Shown: in pieces, positions 37,595-48,695 of the stretch
How the letters are laid out: every line of letters starts with the position of its first letter
Position numbering within the stretch: position 1 is the stretch's first letter
From: an uncultured Pelagibacteraceae bacterium
Lineage (GTDB): Bacteria > Pseudomonadota > Alphaproteobacteria > Pelagibacterales > Pelagibacteraceae
DNA length: 64,000 bases
NCBI GenBank assembly: GCA_902557155.1
Contig: CACDYR010000003.1
Coordinates: forward strand, 49,654 to 113,653
Reading direction: 5' to 3'
Notes under the pieces: model-generated
Told to the model about the DNA's origin: nothing
The model's database searches: none
What the model saw: only the letters and a program-made list of their open reading frames with translations
Made by a program: the position numbers and the translations under genes

Positions 37595-39214
37595 TTACAT
37601 ATTTCCATATCTTGGACCACCGCTACCTTCAGGTGTGACCCAAGTTATATTTTGGGAAGGTTCTTTAATATCACAAGTTTTACAATGGATACAATTTTGA
37701 GAATTAATTACAAATTTATTTACATCATTTTCTCTTTGAACTTCATAAACCCCTGCAGGACAATATCTTTGAGCGGGTTCATCAAATTTTTCTAACGTAA
37801 AATTGATTGGTAAATTAGGGTCTTTAAGCTTCAAATGAACTGGCTGATTATCGGCATGATTTGTTCCTGTTAAATATACAGAGCTTGTTTTGTCAAAAGT
37901 GATAACATTATCATACTTTGGATAGTCTATTTTAGGCATTTGATTTGCTGGTTTTAATGTTTCATGATCAGCATGTTTATGCTTTAGGGTGAAAGGAAGT
38001 TTTCCTCTAAATAAGATTTGATCTATCCCTGTAAAAATAATTCCTAAAATTAACCCCCAACTAAAACTAGGTTTTACATTTCTGGCTTCGTAAAGCTCTT
38101 TATGCAACCAACTATTTTTAAATTTATCTTCATAAATTGATAGATCTTTGTTTTCTTTTAAATGTTCATTAATAGTTTCAGCTGCAATCATTCCACTTTT
38201 CATTGCTGTATGCGAGCCTTTTATTTTTGGCATATTCAAAGTTCCAGCATCACACCCAACTAGTAGTGCTCCAGGCATAAACATCTTTGGCAAACTTTGA
38301 ATTCCACCTTCAATTAAAGCTCTTGCACCATAAGAAATCCTTTTTCCACTTTTTATTATTTTTTTTATTGCTGGATGTGTTTTAAATCTCTGAAATTCAT
38401 CATAAGGAGAAAGATGAGGATTTTTATAATCTAAACCTATTACATAACCTAAAAAAACTTGTTTATTTTCTGCGTGATACATAAAACTGCCACCATAAGT
38501 ACTGTTATCTAATGGCCAACCAGCCGTATGCATAACCAAACCCTCTTCGTGATTTTTATCCTCTATTTCCCAAATTTCTTTAAAACCAATTCCGTATTGT
38601 TGAGGATCTTTACCTTTATTTAATTCAAATTTTTCAATCAATTGTTTTCCTAAATGACCTCTGCAACCTTCTGCAAAAACAGTTACTTTACCTAAAAGCT
38701 CAATACCTGGTTCAAAACTATCTTTTTTATTTCCATCTTTATCTATACCCATATCTTGAGTTGCAACACCTTTAACAGATCCATCTTCATTATATAAAAT
38801 TTCACTTGCTGGAAATCCTGGAAAGATTTCTACACCTAAATTTTCAGCTTGTTCAGCAAGCCATCTACATAGATTTGCTAAACTGATAATATAATTTTTA
38901 TGATTTTGCTGCACTGCAGGCAGTAGCCAAGTTGGCCAACTTAAAGATTTGGTTTTTCCTAAAAATAAAAATTTTTCTTTAGTTACTTTTGTTTTGATTG
39001 GAGAATTTAATTCTCTCCAATTTGGTAACAATTCATCTAGAGCACGAGTTTCAAATACATTTCCACTTAAAATATGAGCTCCAATTTCTGATGCTTTTTC
39101 TAATAAACAAACGTTTAAACTTGGATCTAATTGTTTTAACTTTATTGCGGTTGATAATCCTGATGGTCCTCCACCAATAATTACAACATCATATTCCATC
39201 GATTCTCTAGACAT
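37595..39214 (-). CDS. etfD: Electron transfer flavoprotein-ubiquinone oxidoreductase
   Basis: VVIIGGGPSGLSTAIKLKQ; LLEKASEIGAHILSG; C-terminal NCIHCKTCDIKEPSQNITWVTPEGSGGP. Confidence 0.95.
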   Translation of the reverse strand: MSRESMEYDVVIIGGGPSGLSTAIKLKQLDPSLNVCLLEKASEIGAHILSGNVFETRALDELLPNWRELNSPIKTKVTKEKFLFLGKTKSLSWPTWLLPAVQQNHKNYIISLANLCRWLAEQAENLGVEIFPGFPASEILYNEDGSVKGVATQDMGIDKDGNKKDSFEPGIELLGKVTVFAEGCRGHLGKQLIEKFELNKGKDPQQYGIGFKEIWEIEDKNHEEGLVMHTAGWPLDNSTYGGSFMYHAENKQVFLGYVIGLDYKNPHLSPYDEFQRFKTHPAIKKIIKSGKRISYGARALIEGGIQSLPKMFMPGALLVGCDAGTLNMPKIKGSHTAMKSGMIAAETINEHLKENKDLSIYEDKFKNSWLHKELYEARNVKPSFSWGLILGIIFTGIDQILFRGKLPFTLKHKHADHETLKPANQMPKIDYPKYDNVITFDKTSSVYLTGTNHADNQPVHLKLKDPNLPINFTLEKFDEPAQRYCPAGVYEVQRENDVNKFVINSQNCIHCKTCDIKEPSQNITWVTPEGSGGPRYGNM

Positions 39215-39237
39215 ACTCTAGTTTTTAACTGTAAGGA

Positions 39238-40191
39238 TTATTTTTGTATAGTGTTTAATTTGTTCAGCTCTTCCATGAACTGAGGCAGTGCCTCAAATAA
39301 ATCAGCTTCAAGTCCATAATCTGCAACACTAAAAATTGGCGCTTCACCATCTTTATTAATTGCAACTATAACTTTACTTTCCTTCATTCCTGCTAAATGC
39401 TGTATAGCACCTGAAATTCCAACAGCGATATATAGATCTGGTACTACCACTTTTCCTGTTTGACCTACTTGATGATCATTACTTATATATCCAGCGTCTA
39501 CTGCCGCTCTTGATGCTCCAATTGCTGCACCTAATTTGTCAGCAATTTCAGTAATTAATTTAAAATTGTCTCCACTTTGCATTCCTCTACCACCTGACAC
39601 AACAATTCTTGCAGTTCCAAGCTCAGGTCGATCAGATTTAATTTCTTCTCTTTTGATAAATTTTGTATTTGAAAATTCTTCACTTGCATCTACTTTTTCA
39701 ATTGGAGCTGACCCACCTGTGCTCTCACATGGGTCGAATGAAGTAGGTCTGATTGTTACACACTTTTTAGCATCATTACTCTTAATTGTTGCAAAAGCAT
39801 TACCTGCATAAATTGGTCTTAAAAAAGTATCTGGTGATATTACTTTAATAATGTCACTTACTTGCGATGTATCAAGATGAGCAGCAATTCGTGGCATCAA
39901 ATTTTTTCCAAATGTATTTGCTGAACATACAATGTGAGAATAATTCTCTGCAAGTTTAACAATCACTGGAGTAAAATTTTCTGCTGTGAAGTTTTCGTAG
40001 TAATCCGCTTCAACACTCAATACTTTTTTTACTACTGGAAGTTCAGATAATTGTTTTGCAGCATCTGCAGAGTTTTGACCAATAATTACAGCGTGAACAT
40101 CTGAATCGATTTGAGATGCTGCTGTAGCTGCATTAAGAGTAAATGGTCTTAACTCTTTATTATTGTGCTCTGCTATGAGTAAAATTGCCAT
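39238..40191 (-). CDS. etfA: Electron transfer flavoprotein alpha subunit
   Basis: SGGRGMQSGDNF; VGQTGKVVVPDLYIAVGISGAIQHLAGM. Confidence 0.95.
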   Translation of the reverse strand: MAILLIAEHNNKELRPFTLNAATAASQIDSDVHAVIIGQNSADAAKQLSELPVVKKVLSVEADYYENFTAENFTPVIVKLAENYSHIVCSANTFGKNLMPRIAAHLDTSQVSDIIKVISPDTFLRPIYAGNAFATIKSNDAKKCVTIRPTSFDPCESTGGSAPIEKVDASEEFSNTKFIKREEIKSDRPELGTARIVVSGGRGMQSGDNFKLITEIADKLGAAIGASRAAVDAGYISNDHQVGQTGKVVVPDLYIAVGISGAIQHLAGMKESKVIVAINKDGEAPIFSVADYGLEADLFEALPQFMEELNKLNTIQK

Positions 40192-40940
40192 TAAATTACC
40201 TTTGCCTCATTTTTTAATTTTTGAACTAATTCAGCAACATTCGCTACTTTTATACCTGCTTTTCTTTTTGGAGGTTCCTCTACTTTTAATTGTTCTAATC
40301 TTGGTGATACATCTACGCCTAAATCAGAAGCAGCAATTTCCTCTATAGGTTTTTTTTTAGCCTTCATTATATTTGGTAGTGATGCATATCTTGGTTCATT
40401 CAGCCTAAGATCACAAGTTACAATAGCTGGAACATTTATTTCAATTGTTTCAAGACCTTCATCTATTTCTCTAGTTACTTCTAATTTATTATCTTTAACA
40501 TCAATCTTTGAGGCAAATGTTGCTTGTGGCCAATTTAATAAAGCACTCAACATTTGGCCTGTTTGATTACAATCATCATCTATTGCTTGTTTACCCATAA
40601 ATACTAAATCTGGTTTTTCTTTATCTACTATTTTTTGTAAAATTTTTGAAACAGCTAGTGGTTCTAGTGTTCCTTCTACTTTCACATGAATACCTCTGTC
40701 CGCACCAACCGCTAAAGCTTTCCTAACAGTTTCTTGAGCTTTTTCTTCCCCAACAGTTACTGCAACTACTTCTGTAGCTTTGCCTGCCTCTTTAATTTTT
40801 ACAGCCTCTTCTATTGCATTATCATCAGGAGGATTGGTTGACATTTTAACGTTGTCAGTAACTACACCCGTTCCATCTTCTTTAACTCTTATTTGAACGT
40901 TATAATCAATAACCCTTTTTACAGCTACTAAAATTTTCAT
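40191..40940 (-). CDS. etfB: Electron transfer flavoprotein beta subunit
   Basis: [52 protein letters not shown]. Confidence 0.95.
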   Translation of the reverse strand: MKILVAVKRVIDYNVQIRVKEDGTGVVTDNVKMSTNPPDDNAIEEAVKIKEAGKATEVVAVTVGEEKAQETVRKALAVGADRGIHVKVEGTLEPLAVSKILQKIVDKEKPDLVFMGKQAIDDDCNQTGQMLSALLNWPQATFASKIDVKDNKLEVTREIDEGLETIEINVPAIVTCDLRLNEPRYASLPNIMKAKKKPIEEIAASDLGVDVSPRLEQLKVEEPPKRKAGIKVANVAELVQKLKNEAKVI

Positions 40941-43372
40941 TAAGCTCTCAATAAATTATTTTCTGAATCGTATGGACTCTCATCTAGGACAGTAGCGTCG
41001 TACATTTCACCCAATATATCAACTTGTAATTTGTCGCCCACATTTGAACAATCTGGCTTAACCATCGCGAGCGCTATTGATTTATCTAATCTAAATCCAA
41101 ATTCACCTCCGGTTGCTCTTCCAACAACTTTTCCATCTTTGAAAATAGGATTATTTCCTAATACATCAGCATCTTTAGTGTTATGAACCTCTAAAGTAAC
41201 TAATTTATTATCAAAACCTTTTTCTCTCCATTTATTAAGTGCCTCTAAACCAATAAAGTTTCCTTTATTTGGGTGAACAAATCTATCAAGACCAGATTCA
41301 TATGGTGAGTATTCAATTGATAACTCTGTACCAACTAGTTTATAAGATTTTTCAACTCTTAAACTATTCATTGCTCTAATTCCAAAAGGTTTAATTCCTA
41401 AATCTTTTCCTGCTTCCATTAATTTATCAAAAATATGATTTTGATATTCAATTGGATGATGTAATTCCCATCCAAGCTCACCAACAAAGTTTACTCTCAT
41501 TGCATTTACTGGAGCATATCCAACATTTACATTTTTAGCAGTTAGCCATTTAAAATTCTCATTAGAAAAATCATCTGTGGATACCTTTTGCATTAATTTT
41601 CTAGCTTTAGGACCTGCTACTACCAAAACTCCTGTGCTATTAGTTAGATCCTCAAAAATTACAGATCCATCATCTGGCATCCATTTTTGTATCCAGTCAT
41701 GATCTAGTCTTAAATTTGCTCCAGCAGAAACTAAATAGTAACTATTCTCTGCTTCTTTCATTATTGTAAACTCTGAATGCACCCCGCCTTTAGTATTTAA
41801 AGCGTGACATAAATTTATCCTTCCAATTTTTTTTGGAAGTTTATTAGCTACTAAATAATCTAAAAATTCCTCTGCTTTGGGTCCCCTAATTCTACATTTT
41901 GCAAATGCAGTCATGTCTAAAAGACCTACGTTTTCTTTTACATTTTGACATTCTTTTTTTATTGCATCAAACCATTTTGATCTTCTAAACGACCAATCAT
42001 CTTTTTGTTCCATTCCATCAGTTGCAAAAAAATTAGGTCTTTCCCATCCAAACTTTTGACCAAACACAGCGCCTAAATTTTTCATTCTTTCATAACAAGG
42101 AGCTGTTCTTAGTGGTCTTGCTGCTGGTCTTTCTTCATCTGGATAGTGAACAATAAATACATGGCTATATGCTTCTTCATTTTTTGCTTTCAAATAAGAT
42201 TTAGTCGCATAATTTCCGTAACGTCTTGGTTCAACTCCCAACATGTCAATTGTAGGTTCACCATCAACGATCCATTCTGCTAATTGCCAGCCTGCTCCAC
42301 CTGCTGCTGTTATTCCAAAACTATGTCCCTCATTAATCCAAAAATTCTTAAGTCCCCAAGCTGGTCCAACAATTGGATTTCCGTCAGGAGTGTAACAGAT
42401 TGCTCCATTATAAACTTTCTTTACTCCAACTTCTCCAAACGCAGGCACTCTGTGAATTGCACCTTCAATGTGTGGAGCTAATCTGTCTAAGTCTTCTTGA
42501 AATAATTCGTATTCTGAATTTTTTGATGGACCTTCTACATAACAAGCTGGTGCTCCATCTTCATAAGGACCTAAAATTAATCCTCCAGCTTCTTCCCTCA
42601 TATACCATCTGCTATCACTATCTCTTAAGACACCCATTTCTGGTAATCCATCTTTTTTTCTTTTTTGAATTGCGGGATGCGGTTCTGTAACAATGTATTG
42701 ATGTTCAACAGGTATTACTGGAATATCCAATCCTACCATTTCACCTGTTTGTCGTGCAAAATTTCCTGAACATGAAATAACATGTTCGCATTCTATTGTT
42801 CCCTTATCTGTTTCTACAACCCATCCATCTTTAGTTTGTCTCATTGATAGAACAGTTGTGTTTCTATAAATTTCAGCTCCTCTATTTCTTGCACCTGTTG
42901 CAAGTGCTTGTGTTAAATCTGCTGGTTGAATATATCCATCTTCAGGGTGTTGTATTGCGCCAACTAAATCATCTGTATGACATAATGGCCAAATTTCTTT
43001 AACTTGTTGTGGCGTTAAAAATTTTACGTCTACTCCAATAGTTCGAGCAACCCCTGCATATTGATGGTACTCGTCCATTCTATCTTTTGTACTTGCTAAA
43101 CGAATATTTGAAACAACACTAAAGCCAACATTTTTTCCAGTTTCTTCTTCAAGTGTTTTATAAAGATTAACTGCATACTTATGAAGTTGTCCTACAGAAT
43201 AACTCATATTAAACAAAGGTAGTAATCCTGCAGCATGCCAAGTAGATCCTGACGTTAATTCTTTTCTTTCAATAAGAACAACATCTGACCAACCTTTTTT
43301 TGCTAAATGATAAAGAGCACTAACTCCTACAACACCCCCGCCAACTACTACAACTTTAGTTTTTGTTTTCAT
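40940..43372 (-). CDS. FAD-GcvT fusion dehydrogenase (dimethylglycine/sarcosine dehydrogenase family)
   Basis: [34 protein letters not shown]-terminal GcvT-like domain. Confidence 0.9.
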   Translation of the reverse strand: MKTKTKVVVVGGGVVGVSALYHLAKKGWSDVVLIERKELTSGSTWHAAGLLPLFNMSYSVGQLHKYAVNLYKTLEEETGKNVGFSVVSNIRLASTKDRMDEYHQYAGVARTIGVDVKFLTPQQVKEIWPLCHTDDLVGAIQHPEDGYIQPADLTQALATGARNRGAEIYRNTTVLSMRQTKDGWVVETDKGTIECEHVISCSGNFARQTGEMVGLDIPVIPVEHQYIVTEPHPAIQKRKKDGLPEMGVLRDSDSRWYMREEAGGLILGPYEDGAPACYVEGPSKNSEYELFQEDLDRLAPHIEGAIHRVPAFGEVGVKKVYNGAICYTPDGNPIVGPAWGLKNFWINEGHSFGITAAGGAGWQLAEWIVDGEPTIDMLGVEPRRYGNYATKSYLKAKNEEAYSHVFIVHYPDEERPAARPLRTAPCYERMKNLGAVFGQKFGWERPNFFATDGMEQKDDWSFRRSKWFDAIKKECQNVKENVGLLDMTAFAKCRIRGPKAEEFLDYLVANKLPKKIGRINLCHALNTKGGVHSEFTIMKEAENSYYLVSAGANLRLDHDWIQKWMPDDGSVIFEDLTNSTGVLVVAGPKARKLMQKVSTDDFSNENFKWLTAKNVNVGYAPVNAMRVNFVGELGWELHHPIEYQNHIFDKLMEAGKDLGIKPFGIRAMNSLRVEKSYKLVGTELSIEYSPYESGLDRFVHPNKGNFIGLEALNKWREKGFDNKLVTLEVHNTKDADVLGNNPIFKDGKVVGRATGGEFGFRLDKSIALAMVKPDCSNVGDKLQVDILGEMYDATVLDESPYDSENNLLRA

Positions 43373-43429
43373 TCTGCGATTCCTACTAAATTTTTAATTG
43401 TTACGAAACAAAAATGTATCTGTGGATAA

Positions 43430-43906
43430 TCAAATTGAGCTTCCAAGAGGGATTGGACTGGATACCATTGTGGTTAACCAACAGTCTTTCAAAGTTCCCT
43501 CAGAGGTGTACTTTTCAACTTGCCAATTAAATTTATGATAAATCTTATCTTTATCAAGAATGATTACTTCAAATTGAGCCCATTTGTCACTACTTCCAAG
43601 TTCAGTGATTGTGTGACTTAAGTGATTAATCATCATTCCATAAGAGGCGCTTTTTATCATCATCTTAAAGTTGTTCAATGGGCCTGTTACTCTTTTATTA
43701 TTTGGATGAGCAAATTTCCAAGTTTGTTCAATACCACTATCTTTATATTCAAGATCATTTTGTTGAAGCCCACTCAATTGAATTTTTACAACTTCTTTGG
43801 GGCTTATAGTGCTGTTAGGGTTTAATAATTCAGCGTGCGAAAATGAAATAAAGAAAAAAAATAAAATTATAGATTTAAAGATTATTAGCGGTTTTTCTAA
43901 CATCAT
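43430..43906 (-). CDS. DUF4864-like secreted protein
   Basis: Signal peptide; VVKIQLSGLQQND...WKFAHPNNKRVTGP. Confidence 0.7.
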   Translation of the reverse strand: MMLEKPLIIFKSIILFFFFISFSHAELLNPNSTISPKEVVKIQLSGLQQNDLEYKDSGIEQTWKFAHPNNKRVTGPLNNFKMMIKSASYGMMINHLSHTITELGSSDKWAQFEVIILDKDKIYHKFNWQVEKYTSEGTLKDCWLTTMVSSPIPLGSSI

Positions 43907-44444
43907 TTAAAAATTCTTGTCTCTTTGCATCGCTAACAAATGGTACTGCAAAATATCTTCTATAGACAATGTTATATATGCCACACATGTGAAATACCCC
44001 TCTTTTTAATCTTCTAATTGGTAAGTTTAAAAAAAAAGTTGTAATTGCTAATCTTGGTGAACCATATGTGCAGAATATTATAGCTTTTTTATCTCTTAAG
44101 TTTCCAATTGGATAACCATAATTTCCAACCAACTGTTTAAATCTAAATGCCCAAGGTGGAGCTAAAACTTTATCAATCCAACCTTCTACTATTGCTGGCA
44201 TCCTAAAATTCCAGATTGGAGCAATTAAAACAATTGTATCACTTTCTTCGATTCTTTTTCTATGATCTAAAACTTCGTGATCAGGTTCTTCACCGGCAAA
44301 AACAGGATCAAATTTCTCTTTATATAAATCAACAACATCAACTTGATTTCCATTTACTTTTGATTGTTTAACAAACTCATCTCGAATTGCTGCATTAAAT
44401 GAATTGTCATTGTAGTGACCATACACTAAGAAAATTTTTTTCAT
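43875..44444 (-). CDS. NAD(P)H dehydrogenase (quinone)/flavodoxin-like protein
   Basis: VYGHYNDNSFNAAIRDEFVK; LIAPIWNFRMPAIVEGWIDKVLAPPWAFRF. Confidence 0.8.
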   Translation of the reverse strand: MKKIFLVYGHYNDNSFNAAIRDEFVKQSKVNGNQVDVVDLYKEKFDPVFAGEEPDHEVLDHRKRIEESDTIVLIAPIWNFRMPAIVEGWIDKVLAPPWAFRFKQLVGNYGYPIGNLRDKKAIIFCTYGSPRLAITTFFLNLPIRRLKRGVFHMCGIYNIVYRRYFAVPFVSDAKRQEFLNDVRKTANNL

Positions 44445-44456
44445 TGTATTAAATTT

Positions 44457-46067
44457 TTATTCAGTAGTTTTGTATTTACTATTATTAATTATAAATACAA
44501 ATAAAATTGGAAGAATTAATGTTAAAAGTGTTACAAAAATTAACAGTATTCCAAGTTCAGAATAATCTGCTGTTGTTTGTATTTCGCCAGAAACTTTATC
44601 TTTTACTTCTCTGGTAACTGTAAATATTTCATTTAAATACTTTGTGCCTAATGCACTTGCTGATAATGCAAGATTTGTAAACGATGCAAAAACCGCAAAA
44701 AAGGTTGCCTTTAAATGTGCTGGAGCATTTTTTGCTATCCAAGCTAATAGAGGTATCATTGATACTTGGCCAAGCGGAGACTCTAATGCAGTATTAATTA
44801 ATGCAATAAACTTAGCATCAACAACTCCACCTGTTAACGAGGCTGTCCAGTTATGAAAACCATAATACATTCCAACACTTGGTAAAAACAAAATCGCACC
44901 CGCAATACTTAGAACTACAATTATTTTAGCAATTGAATTATTTGCCATAAAAGGTCTTAATAAAACAATACCAGCCAATGTTAAAATTGATGCGAGTAGT
45001 GATAAAATAGAAAAAAATTGTTCATTAAATCCAAGCTCATCAATTTCAAACCAAGTTAATCCTGGTCCAGGACCTGGCATGGCTCTAAATACAAAAATAA
45101 TTACTGCTGTACCTACAATTGTTAATCTCAGTTCCTGAGGTAATTCCTTAATAAGTTTAAACATTAAAAACAAAATGATTATGACTGAGCCAATAAACAC
45201 AATTTCTTGTGCAAACGGAACCTTAAAGGAACCAATAGACAACGTGAAAATAACAAAAACTAAACTTCCTCCTAATATCCACCAGTTTATTTTTGTTTTT
45301 TCGTTACCTCTCTCATCTTTAAATTCTAGACCTTTAGATTTTAAAGTTTGTATTTTTTTATGTCTTAAATAATTTGCTAAAATTACACCTAGTATAGAAA
45401 CTAAAGGTATTACAAGAGCATAAATGTAGATAGTTCCATATAAATTTATCTTATCGGTCTGCTCAAGGCTTTCCACATCTCTAAACAATATTACATTAAC
45501 TAATGCAACAATTACTGTACCGCCAATAATGGCAAATCTTCCAAGTGTCTGCATTGTTGTATGCATTATTTTTATTTCATCTTTAGAATAATCATTTCCT
45601 GTTTCATCAACCAAAGGAACTGCCTCAACTGTCATAGCATCGGCTACAACGTCCTGAACCACATAACCAACTGGAGCTAAAATTACACTTATCACAAACC
45701 ATGTTTCTACCGAAAATATCTGGGCCATATCTTCAGTATGAATAATCAATCCATACATAATTAGTAAACTAAGAGCTATCAATGAAGCTCCAAAATAGAC
45801 CATGTAATTTTTTCTCTCCCAGATTAGATCTACTAAATGTCCTAATGGCATTTTTAATGCCCAAGGAATTCCAGCCCAAAAACCTAGGCCTGCTAAAAAT
45901 GCTGCTGATAAATTTAAATAATCTTTAACAAAAAATGTACCAACAATACCTGTTAAACCAGAAATACCCGCAGCCATATAAACCATCAATGGAGGTAGAT
46001 AAGTCCATTTAAATTGACGACCCAAATCTAAAAATGTGCTGTCTAAAAATTTAATTATTTTGCTCAT
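44457..46067 (-). CDS. MFS-type transporter resembling the BT1/folate-biopterin transporter family
   Basis: 536 aa, ~12 TM; PVGYVVQDVVADAMTVEAVP resembles the BT1 family signature. Confidence 0.6.
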   Translation of the reverse strand: MSKIIKFLDSTFLDLGRQFKWTYLPPLMVYMAAGISGLTGIVGTFFVKDYLNLSAAFLAGLGFWAGIPWALKMPLGHLVDLIWERKNYMVYFGASLIALSLLIMYGLIIHTEDMAQIFSVETWFVISVILAPVGYVVQDVVADAMTVEAVPLVDETGNDYSKDEIKIMHTTMQTLGRFAIIGGTVIVALVNVILFRDVESLEQTDKINLYGTIYIYALVIPLVSILGVILANYLRHKKIQTLKSKGLEFKDERGNEKTKINWWILGGSLVFVIFTLSIGSFKVPFAQEIVFIGSVIIILFLMFKLIKELPQELRLTIVGTAVIIFVFRAMPGPGPGLTWFEIDELGFNEQFFSILSLLASILTLAGIVLLRPFMANNSIAKIIVVLSIAGAILFLPSVGMYYGFHNWTASLTGGVVDAKFIALINTALESPLGQVSMIPLLAWIAKNAPAHLKATFFAVFASFTNLALSASALGTKYLNEIFTVTREVKDKVSGEIQTTADYSELGILLIFVTLLTLILPILFVFIINNSKYKTTE

Positions 46068-46501
46068 TAGTCACTTAAAACTGGAAAAGCTTGTCTAACT
46101 TTTAAAAAGTATTTTTGATATTCCATTTTAGTACATTTGTTTTCAATATACTTAATATCATTTTTTTCCATCAATTCTTTTGCCTTTTCGTCTCTTATAC
46201 CGAGCTGTAACCATAAAACTTTAGCACCAATTTTAACTGCATCTTCTGCAATAGCATAAACTTCTTTTGATGGTCTAAAAACATCTACAATATCAACCTG
46301 ATCATTAATATCAGATATTTTAGCAAAAACTTCTTCTCCTAAAATTTTTTGACCCTCAGCTCTAGGATTGACAGGATAAACTTTAAATCCATATTTTTGC
46401 ATATATTTCATAACTATAGTTGATGCTTTTGTTGGATCGTTACTAACTCCTACCATTGCAATTGATTTATATTTAGAAAGAACTTCTTTAATATCACTCA
46501 T
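46067..46501 (-). CDS. CoA-binding domain protein (YccU-like)
   Basis: SIAMVGVSNDPTKASTIVMKYMQKYGFKVYPVNPRAEGQ. Confidence 0.88.
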   Translation of the reverse strand: MSDIKEVLSKYKSIAMVGVSNDPTKASTIVMKYMQKYGFKVYPVNPRAEGQKILGEEVFAKISDINDQVDIVDVFRPSKEVYAIAEDAVKIGAKVLWLQLGIRDEKAKELMEKNDIKYIENKCTKMEYQKYFLKVRQAFPVLSD

Positions 46502-46683
46502 TTATTATTTTTAATTTGTTCTTCACAAAATATTTTAGCTTCAGGAACTGTCATTGGTTTTTCTAGTTTTTGGCTACCAGCAATACATGCATCTATTGCT
46601 CTTTTTTGATTATGATCTTTAAAATTATAAATTACAAACATTGCAACAATAAGAAAAACAACTGTTAAAATATTCTTTATCAT
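46498..46683 (-). CDS. Small single-TM protein
   Basis: 61 aa, N-terminal TM, overlaps neighbours by 1-4 nt. Confidence 0.55.
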   Translation of the reverse strand: MIKNILTVVFLIVAMFVIYNFKDHNQKRAIDACIAGSQKLEKPMTVPEAKIFCEEQIKNNK

Positions 46684-47462
46684 TATTTATTTTTCCATTT
46701 AGGTTTCCTTTTTTCAAGGAAAGCAGAAATTCCTTCTTTTGCATCCATTGCCATCATATTAAGGGTCATCATTTTACTTGTATAAGCGTAAGCTTTACTT
46801 AATGGCATTTCTAATTGTTTGTAAAAAGCTTGCTTTCCAATTTTTATTGTTAAATTAGATTTAGAAGCAATTTGATTTGCTACTTTTAAGACTTCATTGT
46901 TTAATTTGGCTTTTGAAAAATTATCATTTATCAACCCTATTTCTTTTGCATAATTTGCATTGATAGCTTCTCCCGTTAGCAACATTTTCATCATAGGTTT
47001 TCGATTTATCTTTCTACTGACAGCAACCATAGGTGTACTACAAAACAAACCAATATTTACACCAGGAGTAGCAAATAATGCATCCTTAGTACTATAAGCT
47101 AAATCACAACTTGCAACCAATTGACACCCAGCTGCAAATGCTGCTCCGTGAACTTTAGCAATTACGGGTTTTCTACCTTCAACAATTTGAAGCATTACTT
47201 TTGAACAAAGATTAAATAATTTTAAATATTTATCTCTCTTTTTTAAACCTCTAACTTCTTTCAAATTATGACCTGCACTAAACCCTTTACCAGCACCCTC
47301 TAATATTATTACTTTAACTTTTTTATCAGCATCTAATTTTTTTAATGCCTTTAATAAATCTGAAAGATTTTTGAATGATAAAGAGTTATAAGTTTTTGGT
47401 TCATCAATAATAATTGATGAAACCTCGTTGTTATTTTTTTTAATTTTAATGTTACTAGTCAT
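46683..47462 (-). CDS. Enoyl-CoA hydratase/isomerase family protein
   Basis: GAGKGFSAGHNLKEV; VHGAAFAAGCQLVASCDLAYST. Confidence 0.9.
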   Translation of the reverse strand: MTSNIKIKKNNNEVSSIIIDEPKTYNSLSFKNLSDLLKALKKLDADKKVKVIILEGAGKGFSAGHNLKEVRGLKKRDKYLKLFNLCSKVMLQIVEGRKPVIAKVHGAAFAAGCQLVASCDLAYSTKDALFATPGVNIGLFCSTPMVAVSRKINRKPMMKMLLTGEAINANYAKEIGLINDNFSKAKLNNEVLKVANQIASKSNLTIKIGKQAFYKQLEMPLSKAYAYTSKMMTLNMMAMDAKEGISAFLEKRKPKWKNK

Positions 47463-48314
47463 TTAATCAGTTAATCCATCGGATCTAGCCTGATTTCTTT
47501 CTATATGAATTGGTAAAACTTTGCCATAAATTGCTTTAGAATGTTCTGGAGTGTTTACTCTCCATGGATCTAAAACATAAGCTGGAATACACATATATCT
47601 TGATTTTTGGCCTTCAACTTTTGTTACTCTATGCAAAGTAAATCTACCTTTAAATATTTGCAAATCTCCTGGCTCTAATTTCAATTGTCTCACTCTAGTT
47701 CTATCTCCTGCTATAACTTTTTGAACTTCTTCGAAATTTTCATTTCCTGGTTCTCTAATATTTGGACAGTACTCAAATATTCCTCCCTTCTCAGGTTTTT
47801 GTATCATTAAACTAAGTGTAAATTCACAACTATCAAAATGCCATGGGAGTACCCCATCTGGTTTCATAACATTGTACGCATGACATGCTAATGGATCCGC
47901 CCATCTGTAAATAGGTGAGACGCCTAAACAAGCAGATACAAATTTTAAAAGTTCTTCGGTTTCGTAAAGATATTTCATTTCAGAGTCTTTTGGAAAACAA
48001 TCTGAATTTAAATATCCATTATATCTATTCATAAAAGTTCTTTTTGGATGATCTTTTGGTAAAGAAGGATCGTCCTTCGCATACAAGTATGCATTTATAC
48101 TTTCTTTAGACATATAAACTTCATCTAATTGTTTTTCTAACTCAGAATTCATTACCTTAAGTGATTTAGGTAAAATAAAATTTGGAATTGTTGAACAACT
48201 ATATTGATCAAGTTCTTCTTTACATTTTTTAATTAAATTTTTAATTATTGGTGAATTTAAATCGTATATTGGATATTTTTCTAAATCTACAATAGTCTTA
48301 AGTCTATCGTTCAT
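47463..48314 (-). CDS. PhyH/HalD-like 2OG-Fe(II) oxygenase
   Basis: GVLPWHFDSCEFTLSLMIQKPEKGGIFEYCPNIR; LKLEPGDLQIFKGRFTLHRVTKV. Confidence 0.75.
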   Translation of the reverse strand: MNDRLKTIVDLEKYPIYDLNSPIIKNLIKKCKEELDQYSCSTIPNFILPKSLKVMNSELEKQLDEVYMSKESINAYLYAKDDPSLPKDHPKRTFMNRYNGYLNSDCFPKDSEMKYLYETEELLKFVSACLGVSPIYRWADPLACHAYNVMKPDGVLPWHFDSCEFTLSLMIQKPEKGGIFEYCPNIREPGNENFEEVQKVIAGDRTRVRQLKLEPGDLQIFKGRFTLHRVTKVEGQKSRYMCIPAYVLDPWRVNTPEHSKAIYGKVLPIHIERNQARSDGLTD

Positions 48315-48320
48315 TTAAGT

Positions 48321-48695
48321 TTATTTTAACTTTCCCTCTTCTCTCATTTTTGCTCTTATCTTAGTAGCTGATATTTTTTGAGTTTCTTCATCCAAAACTA
48401 TTTCCTCAATCTTATATCCAACTCCTCTACCATAACAAATATTTGTAATATTAGGTACTAACATTATTTTAAATTGTCCTTCAAATTCAGGATTTAATCT
48501 GTCTTCAATATTTTTTTTAACAGTTTCAAAATCAAAAGGATTATCGTCTACACCCTGAACATCTCTTATTTGAATACAAACTTGTCCAGTTTTTTGAATA
48601 ATTTCTTTAAACAAAGTGTAATGTCCATCGTGAAAAGGTTGCCATCTTCCTAGCATTTGTGCTGTTGGTTTTTTGTTATCCCATTGGTGTGTCAT
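48321..48695 (-). CDS. HxGH-type nucleotidyltransferase (cytidylyltransferase/NMNAT-like)
   Basis: MLGRWQPFHDGHYTLFKEI; C-terminal ISATKIR; start adjusted from 48728. Confidence 0.75.
   Translation of the reverse strand: MTHQWDNKKPTAQMLGRWQPFHDGHYTLFKEIIQKTGQVCIQIRDVQGVDDNPFDFETVKKNIEDRLNPEFEGQFKIMLVPNITNICYGRGVGYKIEEIVLDEETQKISATKIRAKMREEGKLK

Noticed and set aside
42284-42690. Plus-strand ORFs antisense to the FAD-GcvT gene
   Set aside because: Shadow ORFs; Leu/His-rich translation with no motif.
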